Shown here in pieces: positions 20,351-32,580 of a stretch of 64,000 bases of DNA. Each line of letters starts with the position of its first letter. Positions within the stretch are counted from its first letter, which is position 1. The stretch is from Volutella citrinella (lineage: Eukaryota; Ascomycota; Sordariomycetes; Hypocreales; Nectriaceae): NCBI GenBank assembly GCA_034401135.1, contig JAWZSP010000003.1, forward strand, positions 1,302,001 through 1,366,000, given 5' to 3'. The notes below the pieces were generated by a model. The model had not been told where the DNA came from. It did no database searches and was given only the letters and a program-made list of their open reading frames with translations. The position numbers and the translations under genes were made by a program.

Positions 20351-23300
20351 TGTGGTATGAGGCGGATGAGTTGATTGAGGGTCGAATCGAGGCGGGAGAG
20401 AAAAAGGAGCAGCCGGTCGGGTGGGCTACGAGAATCGCGGCTAGAGCGTGGCGGCGACTTTTGGTGGGGAGTGGATGGTATCGTGGGGGGCGCGCGACGT
20501 CAACGACTGGAGGGCATGTCGGGGTGTGCCCCGTCGGAAGGTACCGAGGATATTTAAGAGGCGCCTTGGTGGCGGAGCAAGGGAACACGGATGAGCAGGA
20601 CGTGAGACCCCGAAGAAGTGAGACTGAGATGAGATTGATAAGATGAGGTGAATCAATGGTGGCCAGCTCAAGGGGGAAAAGGTTTGCAAGACACCTGCGG
20701 AGGGCAGGAAGTAAGTTTTTGGAGGTTGGCGTGCAAGAATGGGGGAGCGACGGAGCGACCGAAAGCGGGAGGCGAAGGTTTAAAAAAGCAGCCCCAGCAG
20801 AGGCCAAGAGATAGTGTAGTGCCGATATGTCATGCAATGGCTCTCCACAAGTGTCTGCCATGGTCATGTCCTTGGTCACTGCGACTCGCTCGTGAAGGCC
20901 AGCCGGGCCCAGAGCAGAGGCTTCCCTCGATCCGACCTAGGCCCGATGCAACTTGGGGATTCCCACACGCACGGAAACGGGGCCCTGGCATGGACGGACT
21001 CATGGAGCCTGGAGGAGCCCCTCCCTGCTCAGGTGCGTGCCCACCCTTAGGTTGGGTGCTGTAATCATCGCCAAGGGATTCATCATGGGTGCGGATGTAC
21101 ACTTTACTTCCGGGCGGGTACGTCCAGGCGGACTGTCCGAGGCGTTTGCTTGTCAGACCTCTCTCAAGTCTCAAGGATAATTACCTCAGCGCGCGCATTG
21201 ATCCCTTGCCCTTGCTCGACGTGGTCGAACAGAAGAAGGGCCGCTGCACAGTGTTGAGCCCTGCACCCCAGCAAGTCCCAGCCCTCTGCCTCGTTGTCGC
21301 CAGAGAAGGGTGGCCCATCCCGGGTTTTTTCCCTGTCGCCGTACCGACCCGTACCGTACCGCCGCCGGCTGAGCTCGGAAGCGACCCGGGCGACGCTCGG
21401 AATACCAGCGCGCCGCAGTCAGTCACAGGCCTCAATTGATCCTGCAGGCTGCATCTTAGGCACTGCCCTAATGCCAGACAATGCGCCCCCCAAATGCAGC
21501 AGCAGAGCGAGAATCAGGAAAAAGGACGCAGCTGGCGCCGACTGCCACGTCTCCTTGCGCCTCCGCGGACAACACGACAAGAGATAGGAGAATCGGCGGT
21601 CGCGGCGAGGCCCGGCGGGACCCGCAGGCCCAATACAATGCTGCGTGCACTTGGGCTCGCGCTGAAGCATGCCGCCGCCACAACCAGCCCGACAGCGAAT
21701 CGGAGCGCGCCGCCCAGTGAAGGGGGATGTTCCAGCCGCGCACAGTGCACCCGCCCGGCTTGCTTTTGTGCGACATTTCGGTAAGGTCGGTGCTACCAAC
21801 CGGTGCGTAATCAGATTGATTACAGCAATCAATCATATCAATCACATCAGCAAATCAATCAATGGCACTGTCGCCATGAGGCGCACCAGCATTCTTGTCG
21901 CACACGCCCACCCGCGCGCTCGACTGCGTAACTACGTTCACACGAAGAGTACATTGTGTTGGCCGTGCCATCCTAGTAGTCGTTACTACTAATTAGTACT
22001 TCATCCTCATCCTGCGGTCCCTGGCATAAGATTTTGTTTTGAACAATGCCCACTCCCGGTGAAGTCATGTCACTGTAATTACTGCATTTGGCAGCTTGTT
22101 GGTACCGGCCCACCTCGCTGTACCGAGTATGGGGTACAGATTACGTTGCCCCTATACTCGTAGAAGGGAAGGTACGTAGATACTTTTGCAATCCTGCTTT
22201 GCCTGTGTCTCATTCAATCAGGATGACGATCTCATTGACTGCCGGGCCCACCCCCTACCTCGCCTTGCATGCCCTGCCTCTCGTGTTCTTATTTATCAAT
22301 CAGTCACACCAAACATGGGTAATCCATCCGCCTCGGTGGCCAAGGGTGGTCATGCCGAAATAGGACCTCTACCGTGCAACTGGGTGCCCGCCGTCTGCAA
22401 AGTGCTAGAAAGACTTACCCTTTCCCTCGGCATGCATCATCGGCACCGTAGCAGGTCACAAGCTCACGTCCCCAATCACGGGCTGTTTGTCAGGTGCTCA
22501 ACCAGGTGGCCACGGCTCGGGTCCTCTTTCCCCAATCGCCAACCCAGCCGGTCACCTGACCGCGATTTGTGTGCATTGAGTGCGGTCCCAATACCCCGTT
22601 TAAGCCTTCCAGCAAACATCTCCTGCATCTAGCGGATCCGCCACCCGAAGGCCAGCCGATTGACCTACTGACTTACGGAAAGTTACCACCAATTGTCCAA
22701 GCCGGCGTTTCTTAGCTGACATCGCCCGTCCCAAGTCGACGGTACCTGACAATGTACGAAGTACATGACTTGATGAGAATCCCTGGCCTAGTGGCGCACG
22801 TGTGTCGTACGAGACAAAACTGCTCGGTCCGGGTTTGGATCCCTTCAAGCCCATCAATAACTCTGGCACGCTATTCTCTCCACTGTGCGGGGGGCCTGTG
22901 TACAGTACGTAGCCGCGCAGCCCCCCCTGAAGACCCAGCACTGCCCTGTTTGCTTTTTCTTCTGTTGGGCAGCGGTGAGGCTCTGCCGACCCGGACCTGA
23001 ACAGCAGGGCAGGATGTACCCCAGCCAAAGGCCAACAGACGGGGCACGGGCATCGTGATATCGGCTCAGAGTCAGGCCACATATCAGAACCCCATCAAGT
23101 GCTTGGTCTCACCGTCACAGCACCAACAAATGAAACCCCGGGCGTTCCTGCTCCCGCAAATCCGATTATGCTCATCATCCCCGGTTTCTGTACGCACTTG
23201 TCCGGCAGACCCAATCGTGAGCCCGGTGCAAGGTAGTTTCGTTCTCGTTTCTTTTTGTTGGCCGCAAACCTGCATACGGGGGCCCATATTCGCGCCTCTC

Positions 23301-25220
23301 CACGCAAGACACTGTATGGGTCAGGTTCAGTTGCCGAGGGCTTCCCGGTCCAGTCTGACTGACGACGGCGGCGGCGAAAGGAGCCATTGGCAAGGCTAAT
23401 CTAATCCGTGGAGCGCAATTGAGCAATCCCTCTGCATGCTGTGTGACAGCATGACTTGTCGGCTGCAGAATGAAAAACGCGAGTTTCTATCTGGGGCCTC
23501 GGCAGCACGTTGACAGGGGTGTCATCGCAAATCGACAGGAGACCGAACATTTCCGCCCGGGACCAGAGACAGCTCAAGGCTCGGACGCCTGCCAAGCTTT
23601 CTGTCTTCCTGACATCAATCCATTGCTTCCTGCTTGGCCTCCTTTCTTGGGAAAGGAAGTCATCGACTGAACCATTGCGCCGATGAGCCAAAACCCGACT
23701 CCAGGGATGATCAGCCACTAACGCGAGCAAGACTTCGATCTATGATTGCATCTCTACCTCTCCCTGCGCTCGTACTACCGAAAATTCTAGTGACTGCGCC
23801 AAGGGCCAGCCCTGGAGGCCGAAGTCCATGGGGTGCAGGCGCGACTCGTCACATGCTCTATCCACCACCTACGAAAATGCTGCTTCAAGAGACCCACGAC
23901 TTGACTTGTCATGTACGCAGTCCACAAATCGGAGCCTAGCAGGCCTGGTCGTAATTATGCTCCTGCTTCAGGATTCCAAAGCCGGCAGGGGTTGGATGAT
24001 AGCCGGTTCCCCGGCTTGGTCCCCGACACTGCGCGCGTTGACTTACATTGGTGATTACGTGACTATGCCTCAACCTGACACCTTCAGCTACGCAAGCAAG
24101 ACTCCGCTCGCCCCGTTGCGGCAGTGTGATGGGGCCGGTGGAAATATTTCCTGGAGTCTGAGAAGAATACAATGGGCTGGCGCCAGGCAAAGGTAATTGC
24201 CATGTCAACTGCTGGCGACTTACCATGTCCACTGTGTCGCAAAACGACGGATTTTCCTACTGACCCGTGTCCTACACCGACCGGAAAAAATGAAGAAGAC
24301 ACATTGCTGGGAAACCGGAAAAAAATGACCGTATTCCCCATTCCTGGTTGACCCGACGCCCAGATATTAAACTCGGAGGTCAACCCCGCCGCCAATGAGA
24401 CAGCGCGGAGGCTGGCGTCAAGAGTGGATGTTATCAGATGGAGCCAATCTTATCAATCCCATCTATGGAGCAATCTCGCCTGCCATCAATGAAACGTCGG
24501 AGCCAGTCAGTGCGGGAGCCCTGGCCTCCCAACAATGACGACACACACACTCACACATACACCCCGACCTCGGACAATCCAAACTGTCCTTGAGTCCGCC
24601 CATTCCAGCCGCCGGATTACTCGCGGTTCTCGCTGCCCGAGGATTCCCAGCCCAGCCTTTGGTGGGTGCCGCCGTCCGTCAGCATCCTCGGCGCTGATTT
24701 GGGCACAAAGATGCGCCAACAACCAACCACCACTTCTCCGACCTGTACTAGTTTTTCTCTCACTGGTAGAAACTTGCAAAGCCATGCTGCCTGCTAGCGG
24801 CAGTCGTCGTGACCAGGGTTCAAAGGGGGGGAGATTGGGGTCGGGCAAAAATCTTTGGTTCTGGCCCACTCCCTCCTGGCACTTGACCACGTTTCTCAAC
24901 TTGTGGATGCTGATGAGCCCTGTATCCCAGCCCGACGGGTCGGACGACAAGCCACGATCTGATAAGAATACCTGGCACACGGCTGGTGTTGGATTCGGGC
25001 TACTGAGTGCCGGTCCTGTCCCAGGGGGGTTTTACTTGGCTGATTGGGCCTTATTGACCGAAAATCTTAGCTCAACATTTCTTTTGACCGCCAAACAAAA
25101 TTCCTACGGCATCTGGCAAGCCGTTTGGCCTTGCACACACTGTGTGGCCTTGTCTGTCTCCGATGTACACTGTACTTCGTCTGGCCGGAACGCGGATTCC
25201 CTCGACTCGACGCCATTTAA
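20351..25220. other. Gene-free stretch, about 4.9 kb
   Basis: Upstream of the reductase gene and downstream of the caspase-C2 gene. Frames of 60-260 codons occur on both strands but overlap one another, contain no family motif and have no consistent splice pattern. Visible elements are scattered GTAC palindromes (for example ATGTAC-GAA-GTACAT at 22752-22766) and a CA-rich tract at about 24540-24566. No tRNA or 5S gene was recognised. The first few hundred bases should carry the promoter of the reductase gene. Confidence 0.6.
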
Positions 25221-27723
25221 TTACCAGACACGAAAGTCATCTGCAACTCCAATGCGAGCCCGCCCTTCGTCGCCCTGGCTTGGTTCGCCTGAGCCATCTC
25301 CATAAGTCTGCGCTGCAGCTGATGCTTTGACACCCCCGCCGTCATCATTCGTATCATCCTGGCTCACATAGAAGGAAGCCAGCTCGATGCGGATCAAGCC
25401 TGTCGTGGCACCGTCCTTCCGCAGGCTCTGCCAAAAGTCAAGCTCTGGGAGAATGTTCTCTCGCACGAGATTACGCAGGTCGATGATCGTCTCCCCAATG
25501 AGCTCGCTCATCTGGGGGCCCCATACGGAAGCCCTCAGGTGGTAGTACATGGGTGAGTAGTGCACATCAAACTGAAACTCCTTATTCCTGTACCAGCGCA
25601 ACGGCACATTAGCGATCGATTTTCCAGAAGCACAGGGGGGTTTAACCCATGTCCGATCCACAGAAACGAAAGTGCAGTCCATGGCAACTTACCATACTGG
25701 CTTGGGCGTCATTTTACTTGACTGATCAGCCTTCTGGATAACGTGCCCATAGCAGAGCACACAGGTCAAATTGGACTTGTCTTGGTCTAGGTCGACCTCA
25801 CCGACAGTCACGACCAGCCGCTTGACCACTTTTGTAGACGGCACGGCTGGGTGTGGTCCTGGAGGTGAGATTGCGTCCGATGTTGCCCGGCCCCGGCCCA
25901 GGAGGCCCGTTACGTATCCCTTGGTGCGTCTTTTCCCAGCTCGGGTCTGTACGGGAACGGAGCGCCCAAACCCATCCATTGACTGCCATGCCCGCCTGCT
26001 GGGGAGCAACAGCCCGCTAGGCCGGGGAACGCTCGAGTCATACCCGGAGTCTAGGCTTCCCAACCCCGAAACCGATCTCAGCGGGGACGTGCAGTCCAGC
26101 GAGGTGCTGGCCGAGCCCCTGGCCGAGTCGCGCTCCGGGAGGCTTCGTATGGGGATGGGGAACGAGGCATCCTCCTGCAGCGCCTTGCTCGGCGCGAGGT
26201 TGCACGATTGTACGTAGCCGACGAACTGGGTCGCCGGGTGGTTGGGCAGCAGGTCCCATAAGACGACGGGGACGGAGAGCAGGAGGAGCGTCGAGTAGCT
26301 GCGGTAGACGCCCTCTATGCCGACATACTTGGCCAACAGGGGGAACTGCTTGAGCCACCTAGCACAGCTCTCTGCGTCGAAAACCTGGTCCTCCTCGAGC
26401 GCGACTGTGAGAAGCACGTGTGGGGTCCTTCTCTGCCCGAGGCCCATGCCCGTGCCCTTACTGTCGTCCATGGCGAGCAGGGTTTCCAGCCGCTCTTCGC
26501 TGGTGACGCGGCTGTCCGACTGGATCTTTTCGGAGAGGTTCATGGCCTGCGAGGACCCCGTCGTGGAGTAGCAGTCCTCGTAACACAGCCGACCCAGGGT
26601 GATGGAAGCTGTGCGCGGATCTGGGGTGGAGACGACATAGGCTGGCGTCTTCCTGGACTCACTGAATGCGCCGTAGGAAGAGCGCAGAGGCTGGGCGTGT
26701 TTGAGGCGTGTGAGGATTTCGCTATGCAGCATGGCAGCGGAGAAGGGCAGTTGGTTAGCCCATTCCTTCATGACCTCGATCAATGTGTTTGTGAACGACT
26801 GCGGTCCCGGTTTCGGAGTCCACGTCTCGAAGCCGCATGCAGCAATAGTTTCCTTGATGTTGGTAGGGCGCTCGGTAAGTGGTGCTGCACTTGCGCCGGC
26901 ACAGCAGTCGAGTAGCAGGAGGGCATCGCATTTGGCCATCTCGAAGAGCGTTTGGATGGCTGACCACTCTACCGTGGCGTAGGTTGTATCGGATTTGCTA
27001 TCAGGAGCCCGTCAGCGTTGAGAGCGCAACCAGATTCAGTCATTGATGCAACGCACCAACTCCAAGTTGACTGCCTTGCTTTGTTCATGACGCCGTGTCC
27101 AGCATAGTACACAATGAGCAGCATGTCCTCCTTCTCGTGCTCCTCCACGAAGCTCAGGACCTTTTGGTTCAACTTGCGGTGGGAGTTCTGGGTCGGGATG
27201 AGGAACTGCTCTGTTTCAAAGCCATAGTGTTCGCGGAATACGGTTTGCAGCTTGTTGACCTCCCATTCGACCTCGAGCTCATCCTCTTGCCACCGAATCA
27301 ACAGGACTTGGACCTCCTTGTAACGAGAATAGGCCGAGTTTGGGAAGGCTCTTTTCGCAGACTATCGAGCCAAAAGAGGGTAAGCACTTGTTCTCAATCT
27401 CCGGAAAGCGGGCTCAGTGTACCAGTTGAAGATCAGATACGAACTGGTCGAGGTGACTCATGTGATGCTGGGACTTGGTCGTATCGTGGGTCGAAGGAGG
27501 AGGACAGATGGCAGAACCTAGAGAGATTGAGGTATGCGAGGAGGCGTCCGAGGCTTGCTGGGCACAAACACGAAACCATGAGTTGTCATATCACGACAGG
27601 ATAGGAGGACGATAAGTATCTTACCACCAAAGGACTGGATGTGCTACCGGCACTCACAGAGCTGCTGAAGCCCTGGACATCTTGGCCTTGAAAGGTGTCT
27701 CCGATACCTTTGAGGTCATCCAT
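25221..27723 (-). CDS. Caspase-like (peptidase C14) protein with C-terminal C2 domain
   Basis: Five exons, 27723-27625, 27557-27423, 27361-27057, 26997-25693 and 25587-25221, give 736 residues in one consistent frame. The caspase-like domain starts near residue 90 (RYKEVQVLLIRWQEDEL). The catalytic His is in YYAGHG (about 167) and the Cys in LLLLDCCAGAS (about 212), the metacaspase/caspase dyad. A region with LLLLSVPVVLWDLLP and FVGYVQSCN near residues 400-430 is also typical of fungal caspase-domain proteins. After a Ser/Arg-rich linker, residues about 569-685 read as a C2 domain: RLVVTVGEVDLD, then TPKPVWNKEFQFDVH, LRASVWGPQMSELIGETIIDL and GLIRIELASFY. The exon 4/5 splice (GTAAGT donor, branch GCTAAT, acceptor TACAG) restores the PVWNKEF motif. 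I infer a membrane- or lipid-directed protease or death-type effector; substrates are unknown. The donor after 27423 (GTACAC) is weak. Confidence 0.85.
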
Positions 27724-29333
27724 GTTGGGGTGTATCAGGAGCCTTGATGGATTTGGGTGGTAGTTGAATAGACACAGCTGACCTGGGATGGGCTGGACAG
27801 GAGTTCACTGCTTGAGCCAACCGATATGTTGCTCTTACATATATATACATATACATGCACCAGCTTGTCGCCTTATGCTGCCTGTGTTCCCCGCACGACA
27901 AACCACGAAACGCGGAGAGGCCTCTCTCCGGGCGTAGAAAATTTTTCTCATTGTGCTGCACCTTGGTGCTCCCTCACCAAAATCCCATGTCGATCACGGC
28001 ACCGTTGGACCAGTGGGCATTATCTGGGGGTGATGTTGGGGCGGCCGTCAGCCCACGGCCACTCCCTCCATGGGTAGGTAGCGAGACGAGGCATACAAGA
28101 CAGGGCCAAACCAGTTTGGGCCATGTGCGATGCCTACTGGGGAGGGGGCATTGCTGGATTCGATAGCGCCAGACTGTCCTAGCCATGGGAAGAGAAAAAC
28201 TTTTCTTCCTGCATGGGGACAAAAAATGAGGCTGTACGATAAGGGGCGGGGGGTAGTATGATGGCAGTGGTGATGATGCCTGCCAAGCGCTGCGGCTTGG
28301 GGGCGGGCCGGATCGACACCCCGCCCGCCTTAGGGCCCTAGTCTGGCGGACTATTCCAGGCACCAGCAGTGGTTCGCCTGCTTCATCACGCCAACGTCGT
28401 GTAACCACCGATGGGGGAAGGGGGGTTGCAGAGATTTCCTCCTTCCCTGGGGTAAGCTGCTGGGTTGCCTCGTCAAGGTCTCAACAGATGGGCCTAAATC
28501 GCCCAAAGAGGGATGCTGCATGGAGTGACGAGTTGCTACAGTACCCCGGCTTTGATGGGAGCGCCATCTCATCCCCTGGGTCAAGGCCAAGTCAGCCCGT
28601 CAAGGTCCGACCATGCGAGTTTGTGTTGTGATTTCGCGAGGCTTCGACGTGCGGCGTGGGGGGCAATGGGGTCTAGAATCAATTACGCGTTAATCTACTT
28701 GGTTGAGTCCTGGATTCTAAAGCCCGACATTCTGGTTTTGACCTGGAATGTCGCCCCAGAAGATGAAGAATTTGTTGTGTTGACATGAGGACAGAGCAAG
28801 TGCGTGTTGGTCATTGACCCAGAGATGACTTGGACTGCACGTGCCTTGGAAGCAATTCTGCAATAATTGACATACACAAGTCCTGGTACATTCTAGACTC
28901 TATCTCTGCATCTACCAATTTGGCACTTCCCGCTCTTCCATCTCCTCTCAGCCTCTCAGGGTCCCATGCGGACAGATCCGTTGCCGCTTGGACTTGGACT
29001 CGGGATTGGCGCCATGGCTTCCCCACAGCCGTTGAGTTGCTCCAGCATGCCATGATTGCGGGGTTGGCTAACCTACGCCTGCTTCGGAAGGCAACATCGC
29101 AGTCTCCTTGACTCACCAACAGGGTGCCGGAATATCCGTGTCGATTTCGCCGTCTTCAATCGCTCTCTGTTTTGGCTCTGAGAGGCCCTGTCTGTCTCTT
29201 GGTCGGCAATTCAACCGGCAAAGCGGACCAGTCATAGCCACAGCTTAGAAAGACGGTCCTTCTCTGTAATTGCTGCCATCAATTCCACCTTGCTCGCCCG
29301 CACCGCATTCTGAATCCGCTTCTTGACATCAAC
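27724..29333. other. Divergent intergenic region (caspase-C2 gene and O-methyltransferase)
   Basis: About 1.6 kb separating divergent starts. No supported gene. A short TATATATACATATACAT stretch at about 27839-27855 is a TATA-like element roughly 120 bp upstream of the caspase-C2 start, and a CT-rich leader precedes the ATG at 29334. Confidence 0.5.
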
Positions 29334-30074
29334 ATGTCAGGCAATCCCATTGTCGAAACTGCTCTCTCTTCCATAGTCGCCAGCCCTGGCACTATTGGCC
29401 TGCTCAGAGACCTGCACGCCAAGGCTCTTGCTGAGGAGCCCTTCGTCAGCACCAACAACCCGCTGAGCGCCGCCCTGGACAAGTTTGTTGCCCTCGACCC
29501 GGACAAGTGTGCACTTGTCTACCTCCTGTTGCGCTCGTCGGGCGCACGCTTCGTCCTGGAGGCCGGCACGTCCTTTGGGCTCAGCACCATCTACCTCGCC
29601 CTTGCTGTGGGGCAGAACGCTAAGCTGCACAACGCGCCAGCCAAGGTCATTGCCACAGAGCTCGAGGCAGCAAAGGCAGCAAAGGCTCGTGAACATTGGG
29701 CAATTGCCGGGAATGAGATTGAACCATGGATCGAGCTGAAGGAAGGCGACTTGCGTGAGACGCTTAAGAGCGACATGCCGGACACCATTGACTTTGTCTT
29801 GCTTGACAGTGAGTGATGAGAATTGCCATCAGGTTTCAAATGCGAAATGTTAACAAGCCGTCTAGTTTGGACTCCAATGGCCCTTCCGGCGCTCTCCCTT
29901 GTACACTCGCGCCTCAAGGTTGGGGCCCTGATAGTCGCAGACAACTACATTGCCGCTGCCAGTGGATACACGGACCTCAAGGCCTTCCTAGAGGACCCCA
30001 AGAATGGATTTAGAATCACAACAGCTCCCTACGATGGCGGGCTCTTGATTGCTGTTTATACTGGGCGTCAGTAG
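29334..30074 (+). CDS. Class I SAM-dependent O-methyltransferase (family 3 type)
   Basis: Two exons, 29334-29808 and 29866-30074, give 227 residues, the normal size for the small O-methyltransferase group related to caffeoyl-CoA and catechol O-methyltransferases. SAM motif I is RFVLEAGTSFGLSTIYLA, motif II includes KVIATELEAAKAAKAREHW, an acidic residue pair is in ELKEGDLRETL, and the metal/substrate region is DFVLLD joined across the intron to IWTPMALPALSLV. Then come GALIVADNY and a C-terminal GLLIAVYTGRQ strand. The intron (donor GTGAGT, acceptor TCTAG) is phase 1 and recreates the conserved DIW. The substrate is not evident, and it is not embedded in a metabolite cluster. Confidence 0.92.
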
Positions 30075-30691
30075 TGGCAGACTCTGCGGACTTGATACTC
30101 ACCCTTGACTGGTGTCAGTCACGAAAGGGTCAAGATTAGAGAAGCACATGAATGAATGGTTACTCAACAATCAGTCGTCATAATGTAGCTATCTGCTCTT
30201 CTAAGCAAGCTGCGGAAAAGGGTATTTCAATCATAAACTTATCAAGCAAGGCACCAATGCCAGGCATCTGTGGTCAGGACTTTGCGGTCCGTGGCCCTTG
30301 GAGACTGAGTACCTTGGTCCAGGCAGGTAGTTATGGCTTACGCCCCTACTACCAATCGACCACACCCAGCGAGGTTGACGGCCATCACGCTCGTTCAGGC
30401 GGCAGACGGCGGAGGTTCTGACACCATTCAAGGGCAGAGTGTCGTGGACGGCAAACGGGGGGTCTTGCGGATAAATGCGATTGAGATCCTTTTAGATTGG
30501 CCTTTACGCCAAAGAATAACATATGTACAGATCCAACCCTGCCGGAACGCCCCTCGCCGTTGTTGAAGAAGCCGTCAACACATAAACCTGATGCACAAGC
30601 TGAATACGCACAAGAGTCTACCCTGAATCATGAGAATCCTGGGAAACATGAACCAAATCAGACCATCTCATCTAACATAAGCCTCTCCGAT
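30075..30691. other. Convergent intergenic region
   Basis: 3' flanks of the O-methyltransferase (+) and nop1 (-) genes. Nothing else is supported. Confidence 0.5.
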
Positions 30692-31919
30692 TTACTGCTT
30701 GTAGCGCTGGTACTCGCCGGCAACCAAGCAGTGGTCACGCTCGAAGGGTTCTATAGAAGAGTGGAAGTTAGCGACTTGCAAAGATGACAATCTGGAAACG
30801 CCTCAGAAAACTTACCCAGAGTGAGCTGGAACTTGGGCTTGATGGACTCGGCACGCATCTTCTGCACCTCGGCGGCGAAAACCTCGGCGGCAGGAGCTGT
30901 GCTGTCGATACAGTTGGCCTTGATGGAGATGAGGACACCACCGCCAACTTTGAGGAACCAGTTGGCATTCATGGCGACAATACGGGCCTGGTCGGGCTGG
31001 GCAACGTCGGCGAAGATGACGTCGACCATGGGGACGATCATGCGGTAGCGGGCGGGCTGACGGGCGTCCTCGACAATGGGGACAACGTTGGGTCGCTTGG
31101 AGGCCATGGTGATGAGATCACGGCCGGATCGGGAGGAGAACTCGACGGCGTAGACGTAGCCCGTGGGGCCAACGAGGTCGGCAACGTGAGAGACGGATGT
31201 ACCAGAGGCACCACCGAGGTAGAGGACTCGAGAACCAGGCTTGATGTAGATCTCGTCGGCACCACCAGCAATGGCGGCGCAGAGCTTGCTTCGGAAGGGG
31301 TTCCACATTCGGTACTCGACCTTGGTGGTGGTGGTGGTACCGTCGTCGTTCTGGACCGACTCGTCGACAGAGATGCGCTTCTCGCCGTACACAGACTCGC
31401 CGGGGGTCAGGTTACGGGTAGCGAGACCGTCCTCCTTGCCGCCGCGAACGACGAAGACACCGGGGTGACGGTGAGGCTCCTGGAGAAGCAAAGTCAGAAT
31501 GCAAATCTTTCCGGCATATATGAGGAGGCTGGCTTCCAAGACTTACCACGATGACCTTGGCACCGCCTCGGGCACCAGCACCGCCGCGACCGCCACGAGC
31601 ACCACCGCGGGGAGCACCTTTGATCTAGTTAGTTATGGTGTTGAGGGGGCTAGAGGATTGAAAATGCTGCTTACCACGACCACCGCGAGCACCACCACGG
31701 GGACCACCACGGCCACCGCCACCTTTGTAAAGATCAGCTTCAGTTCCGTCTCGACCACAATATCATGTTTCCCGTACCTCGACCACCGAAACCGCCGCCG
31801 CGACCACCACCGCGGCCACCGAAGCCACCGCGATCACCGCCGCCGCGACCACCACCACGGCCACCAAAGCCACCACGACCACCGCCGCGAGAGCCTCCTC
31901 GGGGAGTAAAGGGAGCCAT
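30692..31919 (-). CDS. nop1: Fibrillarin, box C/D snoRNP rRNA 2'-O-methyltransferase
   Basis: Nucleolar methyltransferase subunit of C/D snoRNPs. Five exons, 31919-31778, 31722-31675, 31617-31547, 31479-30816 and 30750-30692, give 327 residues. Residues 1 to about 85 are a Gly/Arg-rich (GAR) domain spread over three exons. The catalytic half starts [24 protein letters not shown] and includes [12 protein letters not shown], the SAM motif [48 protein letters not shown] and the closing [18 protein letters not shown]. Introns 1 and 2 both need AAG acceptors (ACAAAG, TCAAAG) to keep the GAR frame. No YAG option keeps frame. The last exon is only 59 nt. It is divergent from rpl17 over 661 bp. Confidence 0.97.
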
Positions 31920-32580
31920 TGATATCAGATCAACTTTCCTTGACGGAATTGAAGAAATTGAATGTTTTCAGGGAGACGAGGAGTCGATATCGAAGGCAGT
32001 GCCAACAAGTTCGGGATCCTCGAGGATGTAGGGTGTTGTTGGATCAGATCCAAAACTTGTATTGTGCAGCCTTGCCAGTCCAACACTAGGCCTTGAGAAA
32101 GTCTTTGCGAAGAAATTTTTGAAGCTTGACCAAGCTCAGACCCACTTTACCAATGATAGTTTCTCCGGGCCCGAAGTTGCTCGAAGTTACTCCAGAGACT
32201 CCACGAGGGGTGGGATAAAAATCACGTGAAGATAGTAGATAAGATCAGGTGACTATGCGCACCGCATCTCACACTCGTGGTTCCACGGTAAATCAATGCT
32301 GGCAGAATAAAAGCACTGGAAAATACATTCAATGATTAATATGCATTGATCTGTATATTTCAGAGCTTTCTACAACTTTTTACCATTTTTCTGCGAGTTT
32401 TGGTCGGGTTTTGACACCGCTGGCTGTTAGCAGGGCAGCCAAACCCTAAGACGTCCCCGAAAGAGGTAAGCGACCTAGCTTGTGGCCCCGACCTGTTAGG
32501 GCAAAAGTTCAGAATTTCTCAACTCCAGCCCGCCGAACCCACGTCGACGTCGAAACCGCCATCACCACCAAGCCGCCAAG
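31920..32580. promoter_or_regulatory. Bidirectional promoter of nop1 and rpl17 with telobox-like motifs
   Basis: The 661 bp separate two divergent ribosome-biogenesis genes. AACCCTAA lies at 32442-32449 and an inverted TTAGGG at 32496-32501, 80-140 bp from the rpl17 start. AACCCTA boxes are known in promoters of ribosomal protein genes of many filamentous fungi. A palindromic CACGTG E-box is at 32223-32228. A pyrimidine-rich start region with CGAACC/CAACTCC lies close to the rpl17 ATG. Joint control of the two genes is inference. Confidence 0.6.

Noticed and set aside
18428..20374. Long plus-strand frame of 648 codons opposite the reductase gene
   Set aside because: It is the antisense shadow of the GC-rich reductase exon. 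The minus-strand frame carries all FAD/NADPH motifs.
18506..30074. Secondary-metabolite cluster around the reductase, caspase-C2 and O-methyltransferase genes
   Set aside because: No backbone synthase, P450, transporter or cluster regulator is present, and the genes are widely spaced.
30784..31554. Plus-strand frame of 256 codons opposite nop1
   Set aside because: Antisense shadow of fibrillarin.
32442..32501. Telomeric repeat remnant
   Set aside because: Only single AACCCTAA and TTAGGG units occur, in the expected place for a ribosomal-gene promoter element.
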